Source: HGM13006 sp963649625
GTDB lineage: Bacteria > Bacillota > Clostridia > Oscillospirales > Oscillospiraceae
Direction of reading: 5' to 3'
Assembly: GCA_963649625.1 (NCBI GenBank)
Contig: CAVJIP010000167.1
Location: 1-10,973 of the forward strand
DNA length: 10,973 bases
Shown: positions 1 through 5,103 of the stretch, piece by piece
How positions within the stretch are numbered: position 1 is the stretch's first letter
How the letters are laid out: each line of letters opens with the position of its first letter
The notes under the pieces: model-generated
Database searches by the model: none
Told to the model about the DNA's origin: nothing
What the model saw: the letters and a program-made list of their open reading frames with translations, nothing else
Translations under genes and position numbers: made by a program

Positions 1-204
1 GGGGAAGGTTATGAAACCGCCGCACCAAGACCTTCCCCCAATTTGGGGCCCCGGCAGAGCCCAGCGAAGCGGGTCTGCTGGGGAGAGGAGGAGCAAGGGA
101 GCGGAGGGAGGGCGACCAGGGGGAGCCCGAACAGAAGCGGACTTTGCGACGACGAGAAGGTGGATTGCCCGGAGGGCAAGAGGTCAGAGGGAGAACGGCG
201 GATG
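1..204. other. Gene-free, purine-rich, hairpin-rich intergenic stretch
   Basis: I find no convincing gene here. Short open frames exist on both strands, but none has a ribosome binding site or a recognisable protein. The stretch is strongly purine-rich on the plus strand from about 80 to 200. Two inverted repeats are visible. GGGGAAGGT at 1-9 matches ACCTTCCCC at 30-38. GCAGA at 54-58 pairs with TCTGC at 74-78, with CCC/GGG (60-62/71-73) and a short GC stem inside. It lies beyond the rpsR terminator, so it is outside the ribosomal operon. It could be a structured RNA, a dispersed intergenic repeat or decayed sequence; the sequence alone does not decide. Confidence 0.4.
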
Positions 205-244
205 AGAAAAGAAAAAACCCGCCCCCAGGCCAGGCCCGGGGGCG
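205..244 (-). terminator. Intrinsic terminator of the rpsF-ssb-rpsR operon
   Basis: Read on the minus strand, a GC-rich inverted repeat (220-244) forms an 11-bp stem with one G-T pair and a CTG loop. It is followed by GG and six T residues (complement of 212-217), then more pyrimidines. It begins 7 nt past the rpsR stop codon, as expected for a Rho-independent terminator. Confidence 0.9.
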
Positions 245-250
245 AAACAC

Positions 251-484
251 TCAATCGGTCACATAGGGCAGCAGCGCAATCTGACGGGCCCGCTTAATGG
301 CGGTGGTCAGCTGGCGCTGATGCTTGGCGCAGGTGCCGGTGGTTCTCCGGGGCAGGATCTTCCCCCGCTCGGAGAGGTAACGGCGGAGCTTTGCGGTGTC
401 CTTGTAGTCGATGTGCTCGATTTTGTCCACACAGAAGCTGCAAACCTTGCGGCGCTTGCGGCCTCTGACTCTATCGTTAGCCAT
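251..484 (-). CDS. rpsR: Small ribosomal subunit protein bS18 (zinc-ligand type)
   Basis: Component of the 30S platform, where it binds 16S rRNA as a partner of S6. The 77-residue product has the family's normal length and core, including the RRYLSERGKILPRR segment and the CAKHQRQL segment near the C-terminus. It carries C15-x2-C18 and C52-x2-H55, the four possible metal ligands of the 'C+' form of S18; many other bacteria have lost these. The start has a good ribosome binding site (AAGGAGG at about 493-499 on the complement). It is the last gene of the operon, 34 nt after ssb, and is followed directly by the terminator. Together with rpsF at the operon head it would supply the S6:S18 heterodimer in balance. 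Identification is secure; zinc binding is inferred from the residues. Confidence 0.97.
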   Translation of the reverse strand: MANDRVRGRKRRKVCSFCVDKIEHIDYKDTAKLRRYLSERGKILPRRTTGTCAKHQRQLTTAIKRARQIALLPYVTD

Positions 485-518
485 GGATATTCCTCCTTAT
501 CAAGTACTCATCTGGGCA

Positions 519-989
519 TCAGAAGGGCAGGTCACTGTCGCTGCTGTCCAGCATGGAAAATTCATCCGGGGTGGGCTGAATGTTGGGAACGGGACTGCTC
601 TGGGCCGGGGCCGCAAAGCCGCCCTGGGGAGCCGCAAAGCCCTGGGAGAAGCCGCTGTAGTCCCCGTCCTTTTTGCTGTCGGCGAAATACACGTTGTCGG
701 CCACGACCTCTGCGCTGCGGCGCTTGCCGCCCTCCTTGTCCGTCCAGTTGCGGATCTGCAGCCGGCCAGTGACGACCGCCATGCGGCCCTTGGTAAAGTA
801 CTTGGAGACGTACTCCGCCGTATTCCGCCAGGCCACAATATCGATAAAGTCCGTTTCCTTTTCCCCGTTTTGGTTCTTAAAGTCCCGATCCACCGCCAGG
901 GAGAAGGAGGCCACCGCAGTACCGCTGCCGGTACGGCGCAGCTCCGGGTCCCGGGTCAGCCGACCCATGAGAACAATGTGGTTGAGCAT
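519..989 (-). CDS. ssb: Single-stranded DNA-binding protein
   Basis: Binds single-stranded DNA during replication, recombination and repair, and recruits partner proteins through its C-terminal tip. The 156-residue product has an N-terminal OB fold (about 1-105) opening with MLNHIVLMGRLTRDPELR and containing the conserved DFIDIVAWRNTAEYVSKY region with aromatic W54. A low-complexity linker rich in Gly, Phe, Gln, Pro and Ser follows (about 106-147). The protein ends in the acidic tip DSDLPF, a close variant of the canonical DDDIPF. The start is fixed by a strong AAGGAGG site about 8 nt upstream. It lies 12 nt downstream of rpsF and 34 nt upstream of rpsR, the usual Firmicutes order, so it is co-transcribed with both. 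Length and tip suggest the essential housekeeping SSB rather than a plasmid copy. Confidence 0.97.
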   Translation of the reverse strand: MLNHIVLMGRLTRDPELRRTGSGTAVASFSLAVDRDFKNQNGEKETDFIDIVAWRNTAEYVSKYFTKGRMAVVTGRLQIRNWTDKEGGKRRSAEVVADNVYFADSKKDGDYSGFSQGFAAPQGGFAAPAQSSPVPNIQPTPDEFSMLDSSDSDLPF

Positions 990-1001
990 GAAACTTCCTC
1001 C

Positions 1002-1298
1002 TTACTCCTCCACCGCAGTGATGAGGCAGCGCATAATGCCGTCGGTGATTTTCATCACACGATCCAGCTCTGCGGGGAACTCGGGCTTCGCCTCAAAGCT
1101 CATGAGCACATAGTACCCCTCTGCCAGATCCTCAATGGGATAGGCCAGACGGCGCTTGCCCCACTCATCCAGAGCGGAAAGGGTACCCTCTGCCTCCACC
1201 ATCGCCTTGAACTTTTCCACCAGGGCCTTTGTATCCTCCTCCGTGAGCTGGGGGTTGATAATGTAAAGGGCCTCGTACTTTTCGGTGATCTTAGCCAT
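1002..1298 (-). CDS. rpsF: Small ribosomal subunit protein bS6
   Basis: 30S platform protein that binds 16S rRNA as a heterodimer with S18. The 98-residue product starts MAKITEKYEALYIINP and contains the family's WGKRRLAYPIEDLAEGYYVLM strand region at about 46-66. An upstream in-frame extension to 1349 is open but would translate the structured leader. The ATG at 1298 is chosen because an AAAAGGAGG site sits about 10 nt upstream and because the family begins there. It heads the rpsF-ssb-rpsR operon. The upstream leader contains a GC-rich hairpin and a CCTT able to pair with the AAGG of the ribosome binding site, which suggests translational feedback by S6:S18. The C-terminus ends soon after the last helix, with no long acidic tail such as E. 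coli S6 has. Confidence 0.97.
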   Translation of the reverse strand: MAKITEKYEALYIINPQLTEEDTKALVEKFKAMVEAEGTLSALDEWGKRRLAYPIEDLAEGYYVLMSFEAKPEFPAELDRVMKITDGIMRCLITAVEE

Positions 1299-1371
1299 GT
1301 TGTTTGCACCTCCTTTTGGACGTATGGCCGCCGGTCCCGCCGGCGGCAAGGATTGATTGCTGATTTACAGC
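1299..1371 (-). promoter_or_regulatory. Structured rpsF leader, candidate S6:S18 autoregulatory element
   Basis: The 5' UTR from the predicted start of transcription (about 1371) to the rpsF start contains two hairpins on the minus strand: a small GCTG/CAGC stem near the 5' end, and a strong 8-bp stem GCCGCCGG/CCGGCGGC (arms 1340-1347 and 1327-1334, loop 1335-1339). A CCTT just 5' of the big stem (1348-1351) can pair with AAGG inside the ribosome binding site (1312-1315), leaving an asymmetric internal loop on the 3' side. rpsF leaders in many bacteria are known to carry an S6:S18-binding structure with a conserved CCG. This leader is CCG-rich and fits in position and layout, but I have not matched it to the formal consensus. 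Confidence 0.55.
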
Positions 1372-1377
1372 CTTACT

Positions 1378-1405
1378 ATTATAGCAGTTTTTTCAGAAAT
1401 GTCAA
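1378..1405 (-). promoter_or_regulatory. Sigma-A promoter of the rpsF-ssb-rpsR operon
   Basis: On the minus strand TTGACA (complement of 1400-1405) and TATAAT (complement of 1378-1383) are separated by 16 bp. Both hexamers are perfect consensus, and TG lies one base before the -10 (extended -10). A very strong constitutive promoter is expected, as fits a ribosomal operon. Confidence 0.92.
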
Positions 1406-1952
1406 TCATTTTTTGGAAATTTCTTTCCCGTTTCCACTCCATCACTTCTCCCTGGGGTTCCTCATCCCTCTTGCCCTAAACTATACCCCGTAGAATGGAC
1501 AATGGTTTTGGTAAGGCAACAGCGACATCCCCATTTGATGGACAGCCCTCAAAGGGCACCGTACCCGAACAGTGGACAGAGCAGGTTTTCGGCACACCCC
1601 ATTCTGTGGACATTCCCACGTCGGTATGTTTAATAGTGCTCAGAATCAGTCAAAGAAGCCGCAGGACGCAGAAATTATCCAGTCTATGTCCGCAGAGGCA
1701 ACTGCTGGGATAATGCCCCACAAGAGAGCTTCTTCGGCCATATGAAGGCCGAAATCGCCGACCTGATTGATGCTAAAGAAAGAGCGACGCTTCTGTGCCG
1801 CCCTCCCGTGGCTCGGCGCTCTAGTTGCTCCTCAGCGTTGCCGTATCCTCCGTCCGAGCTGGGAGAGTATATCACAGATTGTCCGGATTTAACCCTCACT
1901 AAATCAAAATTGTTCTTGACAAAGGGAGCACTCTAGAAAACAGCACCTTCCC
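1406..1952. other. Gene-poor spacer containing a transposase relic
   Basis: Between the rpsF promoter and the lysR stop codon I see only the IS3-type transposase relic at 1674-1780. A short inverted repeat GCCCT-CAA-AGGGC lies at about 1544-1557, and TGGACA or GTGGAC words recur between 1495 and 1615. The plus-strand frame 1495-1713 lacks a ribosome binding site and a recognisable product. No complete insertion sequence ends or target duplications could be identified. Confidence 0.5.
1674..1780 (+). pseudogene. Relic of an IS3-family transposase (OrfB C-terminal part), frameshifted
   Basis: One plus-strand frame (1674-1691) reads IIQSMS. The next frame (1691-1780) then reads RRGNCWDNAPQESFFGHMK and AEIADLIDAKE. 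Joined, this is the highly conserved block around the last catalytic Glu of the DDE integrase core in IS3-family OrfB proteins (QSMSRRGNCWDNAPQESFFGHMK type). The join needs one extra C at about 1691, so a single-base deletion has broken the frame. The family's downstream segment (the part with the YNNxRxQ-like motif) is not found: after 1780 the sequence diverges. The upstream DDE residues are also missing. This is a small dead fragment, not a mobile element. Identification rests on the recognised motif. Confidence 0.8.
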
Positions 1953-2825
1953 TCACCCGTTTTCCCCCACCCACTGGGCCGTAAACTCCGCAAACCGTCC
2001 TGCGGCGGGGCCGGGTGTCTCCCCCGGAATGGCCAGGGCAATGGTTCGGCTGGCGGGCGGGTCAAGGGGGCGGATGGCAATGGCCTGGTTGCTGCCCCGC
2101 AGCAGGAGAGAGGGCATAATGCTCACCCCCAGGCCCTGGCGCACCATGGCAATGGCCGCATAGTCGTCTTTGGTTTCAAAGCGGATGTTGGGCTTCATGT
2201 CCACGGCACGCAAAGCCCGGAGGGCATCGTGGTTGGAGGATTCCAGCAGGGAGATGAAGGGCTCCCGGGCAATGTCCTCCACCCGGCAGACCGGCCCGGC
2301 GGCCAGGGGATGCTCCGGCGGGAGAATGGCCATCAGGGCGTCCTGATAGAGGGGGATGCACCGGCATTTGTGCCGGGTGGGCAGGGCGATAAAGGCAATG
2401 TCCACGGTGCCGTCGCTGATCCAGGTGTCCACATCGTGGTAGTCCCCGTTAAACAGCTGAAAATCCACCTGGGGATACCGCTCCTGAAAGCCCATCATCA
2501 GGGCCGGGAGCCAGTGGGTGGCTACGCTGGTAAAGGTGCCGATCCGCACCCGTCCGCTGACCTGGGTGTGAAGCTGGGCGGCGGTCTGGCGGAGCAGCTC
2601 CTCCTGCCGGAGGATTTCCCGAAGATAGGGCATCAGCCTTTCCCCCTCCGGAGTCAGTCGGGCCCCGGTGCGGCTGCGCTTGAGCAGGGGTAGGCCCAGC
2701 TCCTCCTCCAGGCCGGCGATAATATGGCTCACGGCGGATTGGGTCAGCCCCAGCTCCTGGGCCGCCCGGGTCAGAGAGGCCAATTCCACGGTTTTTACGA
2801 AAACCTGGTATTTTTTTGTGTCCAT
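1953..2825 (-). CDS. LysR-type transcriptional regulator
   Basis: DNA-binding regulator of the LysR family, 290 residues, the usual length. The N-terminal winged helix-turn-helix spans about 1-60: after MDTKKYQVFVKTVE comes SLTRAAQELGLTQSAVSHII, followed by LEEELGLPLLKR. The C-terminal part is a periplasmic-binding-like effector domain starting near SGRVRIGTFTSVATHWLP. An in-frame extension upstream to 2960 would run through the promoter region and is rejected. The ATG at 2825 has a GAGGAA site about 9 nt upstream and matches the family's N-terminus. It is divergent from the PutP-like symporter, the classic arrangement in which a LysR protein controls its neighbour, so it is a likely local regulator of that transporter. 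The effector is unknown; an amino acid such as proline is only a guess from context. Confidence 0.93.
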   Translation of the reverse strand: MDTKKYQVFVKTVELASLTRAAQELGLTQSAVSHIIAGLEEELGLPLLKRSRTGARLTPEGERLMPYLREILRQEELLRQTAAQLHTQVSGRVRIGTFTSVATHWLPALMMGFQERYPQVDFQLFNGDYHDVDTWISDGTVDIAFIALPTRHKCRCIPLYQDALMAILPPEHPLAAGPVCRVEDIAREPFISLLESSNHDALRALRAVDMKPNIRFETKDDYAAIAMVRQGLGVSIMPSLLLRGSNQAIAIRPLDPPASRTIALAIPGETPGPAAGRFAEFTAQWVGENG

Positions 2826-2898
2826 AGGCTGTTTCCTCTTGATTTTTTCGGCCAGCCGTGCTATGATTCCGCTGACACTTAAATTTTCTTGATGGAAT

Positions 2899-2917
2899 AC
2901 ATTATAATTTTTCATGT
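2899..2917. promoter_or_regulatory. Candidate LysR-type operator (T-N11-A dyad)
   Basis: The dyad ACAT-N11-ATGT (2899-2902 and 2914-2917) contains the T-N11-A signature of LysR-type binding sites. It covers the shared -10 region of the divergent promoters, a position that suits autorepression better than classical activation. T-N11-A alone is a weak motif in AT-rich DNA; support comes from the flanking symmetry and the location between lysR and its divergent neighbour. Confidence 0.4.
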
Positions 2918-2929
2918 GTGACTTGTCAA
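2901..2929 (-). promoter_or_regulatory. Sigma-A promoter of the lysR gene
   Basis: On the minus strand TTGACA (complement of 2924-2929) is followed after 17 bp by TATAAT (complement of 2901-2906), a perfect consensus promoter. It gives a leader of about 70 nt before the lysR ATG. Such strength is unusual for a regulator gene and suggests that its output is held down by repression. Confidence 0.85.
2903..2908 (+). promoter_or_regulatory. -10 element of the symporter gene, shared with the lysR promoter
   Basis: TATAAT at 2903-2908 on the plus strand lies within the palindrome ATTATAAT (2901-2908), so the same base pairs supply the -10 of both divergent promoters. The plus-strand -35 at the right distance is poor (TTAAAT at 2879-2884, 18-bp spacer). 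This suggests that the symporter promoter needs an activator. Predicted transcription starts near 2915, 58 nt before the start codon. Confidence 0.55.
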
Positions 2930-2972
2930 GAGGATTCTGTTTTTGTGGAAGGACGAACAAGGAGGAACAGCA

Positions 2973-4502
2973 ATGACATCAGCAAATCTTCAGCACCTGC
3001 TGGCTATGGTGATCTACATGGCGGCAGTCATTGGCATCGGGATATACTTTGCCCGGCGGGCCAATCAGGACGCAGAGTCCTATTTTCTGGGGGGGCGCAG
3101 CCTTGGCCCCTGGGTCACGGCCTTTAGCGCAGAGGCCTCCGATATGTCCGGCTATCTGCTGATGGGCATTCCGGGTCTGGCCTACTGGACAGGCCTGGCA
3201 GACGCAGGCTGGACCTGTATCGGCCTGGCCCTGGGCACCTACATCAATTTCCTGGTGGTCTCCAAGCGGCTGCGCCGGTACAGCGTGGCGGTGGACGCCT
3301 TTACCCTGCCGGATTTCTTTTCCAATCGGTTTCATGAAAAGAAAAAGATTCTCATGAGCATCTGCGCTCTGGTGATCATCGTCTTTTTCTCCGTCTATGC
3401 GGCCCAGTGCCTGAGCTCCTGCGGCAAGCTCTTTGCCAATCTTTTCGGCCTGTCCTATCAGAGCATGATGATCGTGGCGGCCATTTTCGTGCTGGTCTAC
3501 ACCTTCCTGGGGGGCTTTTTGGCGGAAAGTGCCTCGGACTTTATGCAGGCGGTGGTGATGGTCACGGTGCTGGTGCTGATTATGGTGCTGCTGATTGCCT
3601 CCGCCGGAGGCCTGTCCCAGGTGCTGGCCAACGCCAAAAGCTATGAGGGCTTCTTCTCCCTGACCAGCAGCGCCTCCCCCTCCGCCACGGAGGTCAATGT
3701 GTTCGGGGCCAAAAACATCTACAGCCCCCTGAAAATCGTCTCCTACCTGGCCTGGGGCCTGGGCTACTTTGGTATGCCCCAGGTGCTGCTCCGGTTTATG
3801 GGCATCCGCTCGGAGGGGGAGCTGAGCCGCTCCCGCCGGGTGGCCATTATCTGGGTGGTCGTCTCCATGATCGCCGCCGTGTTTATCGGCATCGCCGCCC
3901 GGAGCGTGACCGGCCTGGACTACCTGTCCAACAGCGACGCAGAAAACGTGTTTATTGATTCCGCCACCAAGTTCTTCCCGCCGGTTCTGGCCGGCTTCGC
4001 CTGTGCCGGTGTGCTGGCCGCCGCCATTTCCTCCTCGGATTCCTATTTGCTCATCTCCGCCAGTGCGGTGAGCCAGAATCTGTACCGGGGCATCTTCAAA
4101 AAGGACGCCACCGAGGGCCAGGTCATGTGGTGTAGCCGCATCACCCTGGTGGTCATTACCCTGGTGGCCATGGCCATTGCCTGGAACTCCAATTCCACCA
4201 TTTTCGGCATCACCTCCTTTGCCTGGGCAGGACTGGGGGCCGCTTTCGGGCCCCTGATGCTCCTGTGCCTGTTCTGGAAGCGCACCACCTACCAGGGTGC
4301 CATTGCGGGAATGCTCGCCGGCGGGGTGATGGTGTTTGTGTGGAACGGCCTGATCAAGCCCCTGGGCGGTGTATTCGGCATCTACGAGCTGCTGCCCGCC
4401 TTTGTGTTCAGCCTGCTGGTAATCGTGGTGGTGTCCCTGTGTACCCCCCAGCCCACCCGGCAGATTCAGGAGGAGTTCGCCCGGGTCAAGGCCGGGAAGT
4501 AA
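2973..4502 (+). CDS. putP: PutP-type sodium/solute symporter (probable sodium/proline symporter)
   Basis: Inner-membrane secondary transporter of the solute:sodium symporter (SSS) family, 509 residues, with about a dozen hydrophobic segments. It matches PutP in the N-terminal YFLGGRSLGPWVTAFSAEAS block followed by DMSGYLLMGIPG; D57 corresponds to the sodium-site Asp55 of E. coli PutP. It also matches in the helix-8 segment (about 347-372) with S353-S354-S355, where E. coli has the sodium ligands Ser340/Thr341, followed by the SQNLYRG motif. E. coli has Gly where this protein has Glu54 next to the sodium site, so substrate is less certain than family. The ATG at 2973 is chosen for the AAGGAGG site 7 nt upstream; an in-frame TTG at 2943 is rejected. 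It is divergent from lysR, and no clear terminator follows. Proline uptake is the best guess. Confidence 0.88.
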   Translation: MTSANLQHLLAMVIYMAAVIGIGIYFARRANQDAESYFLGGRSLGPWVTAFSAEASDMSGYLLMGIPGLAYWTGLADAGWTCIGLALGTYINFLVVSKRLRRYSVAVDAFTLPDFFSNRFHEKKKILMSICALVIIVFFSVYAAQCLSSCGKLFANLFGLSYQSMMIVAAIFVLVYTFLGGFLAESASDFMQAVVMVTVLVLIMVLLIASAGGLSQVLANAKSYEGFFSLTSSASPSATEVNVFGAKNIYSPLKIVSYLAWGLGYFGMPQVLLRFMGIRSEGELSRSRRVAIIWVVVSMIAAVFIGIAARSVTGLDYLSNSDAENVFIDSATKFFPPVLAGFACAGVLAAAISSSDSYLLISASAVSQNLYRGIFKKDATEGQVMWCSRITLVVITLVAMAIAWNSNSTIFGITSFAWAGLGAAFGPLMLLCLFWKRTTYQGAIAGMLAGGVMVFVWNGLIKPLGGVFGIYELLPAFVFSLLVIVVVSLCTPQPTRQIQEEFARVKAGK

Positions 4503-4813
4503 ATTCCGACCGATTTGAAAAAAATCCGTATAGCCCTCCCCGCCGCTGCATACACTGCTTTTGGATCGACCCAAGGAGCTTGCCGGTGCTCAAAAGGCCA
4601 CTGAGCATCCAGTGCTTGTCGTTTTCCATTGCGATGAGGCTTGGTGCGGGGTCTGGAGAACAGGATAACCTGTGTGATCTCAAAGGGCGGCTGCAAGGGC
4701 GGTCAAGCGTGTCTCAAAGGCAGCCGGAGGGAAGATGCGAAGGGAGCGGGGCGGCGACGGCTGCTTCGCTCTCTCCGGCTCTGCTTCCATAGAAAAAATC
4801 TTCCTTCGCCGCC
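4503..4813. other. Gene-free spacer between putP and the thrS promoter
   Basis: No gene is supported here: the short frames on both strands lack ribosome binding sites and recognisable products. I note a 9-bp direct repeat TCTCAAAGG (4678-4686 and 4712-4720), a small hairpin ACAGG-ATAA-CCTGT (4660-4673), and a long-range inverted repeat (GAGGGAAGAT at about 4728-4737 with ATCTTCCTTC at about 4798-4807) that encloses a GGGAGCG/CGCTCTC stem. None is followed by a T-run, so no putP terminator is identified. The part around 4737-4760 resembles the purine-rich 90-116 stretch in wording (AAGGGAGCGG, GGCGAC), perhaps only because of composition. Confidence 0.4.
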
Positions 4814-4842
4814 TTGACAAGGGCGGAAGAACTTGCTACAAT
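4814..4842 (+). promoter_or_regulatory. Sigma-A promoter of thrS
   Basis: TTGACA at 4814-4819 and TACAAT at 4837-4842 are separated by exactly 17 bp, with TG one base before the -10 (extended -10). Transcription should start near 4849, just before the stem I region of the T-box leader. Confidence 0.9.
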
Positions 4843-4848
4843 AGCCAG

Positions 4849-5078
4849 TGCACAGGCAATGAAGGAACCAGTACCGGCCTGCCGGATTTCAGAGAAGGGC
4901 GCATTTTGCTGCAAGCGTCTTATGACGGCATTTCGGGAACACCAGTCCGGAGCCGCTGCGGGGACACACCGAAACGCAGCCGCCCCTCCCCGTTAAGGAG
5001 TCAATGAGTGAAACCATAAGGTGGAACCGTGCAATGCACCCTTATGAGCCGCAGCGGCTTATAGGGGTTTTATTTTTT
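4849..5078 (+). promoter_or_regulatory. T-box riboswitch (threonine, specifier ACC) upstream of thrS
   Basis: Tandem tRNA-sensing leader that lets thrS be transcribed only when tRNA-Thr is uncharged. Stem I shows AGTA at 4870-4873 opposite GAAC at 4937-4940 (loop E-type specifier loop), CCG and TGCCG pairing with CGGCA and CGG, the distal AGAGAAGGG at 4891-4899 and the GCTGCAAGC apical motif at 4908-4915. The specifier is ACC at 4941-4943, a threonine codon. GGC/GCC and GGA/TCC pairs flank a probable kink-turn below it. The antiterminator is complete: CATAAGG (5015-5021) pairs with CCTTATG (5040-5046), the 7-nt T-box bulge is TGGAACC (5022-5028), and GTGC/GCAC closes an AAT loop. The 3' half of the antiterminator is also the 5' arm of the terminator, so the two are mutually exclusive. 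Confidence 0.96.
5038..5078 (+). terminator. Regulated terminator of the thrS T-box
   Basis: A 13-14 bp stem pairs ACCCTTATGAGCCG with CGGCTTATAGGGGT (two G-T pairs, loop CAG) and is followed by TTTTATTTTTT. It overlaps the antiterminator at 5038-5046. With charged tRNA-Thr this hairpin should form and stop transcription about 25 nt before the thrS start. Confidence 0.95.
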
Positions 5079-5103
5079 GGGAATCAAAAAGGAGTGTCGA
5101 TTG

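Noticed and set aside
9..254. 81-codon minus-strand frame at the left edge
   Set aside because: Starts inside the rpsR end and terminator, low-complexity Ser/Pro/Leu, no ribosome binding site.
411..1493. 360-codon plus-strand frame across rpsF and ssb
   Set aside because: Antisense to two certain genes, crosses the operon promoter, and has no known product.
1495..1713. 72-codon plus-strand frame before the transposase relic
   Set aside because: No ribosome binding site, no known product, and it is out of frame with the relic.
2826..2960. N-terminal extension of the LysR regulator
   Set aside because: It would cover the lysR promoter, and the family's N-terminus begins at the ATG at 2825, which has a ribosome binding site.
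2979..4574. 531-codon open frame antisense to putP
   Set aside because: It is Gly/His/Gln-rich with no recognisable domain, while the plus-strand PutP match is unambiguous.
4466..4696. Minus-strand frames after putP
   Set aside because: Overlap the putP end, no ribosome binding site, no recognisable product.
4735..5007. 90-codon plus-strand frame over the thrS leader
   Set aside because: Starts before the thrS promoter and runs through T-box stem I; the RNA structure explains the sequence.
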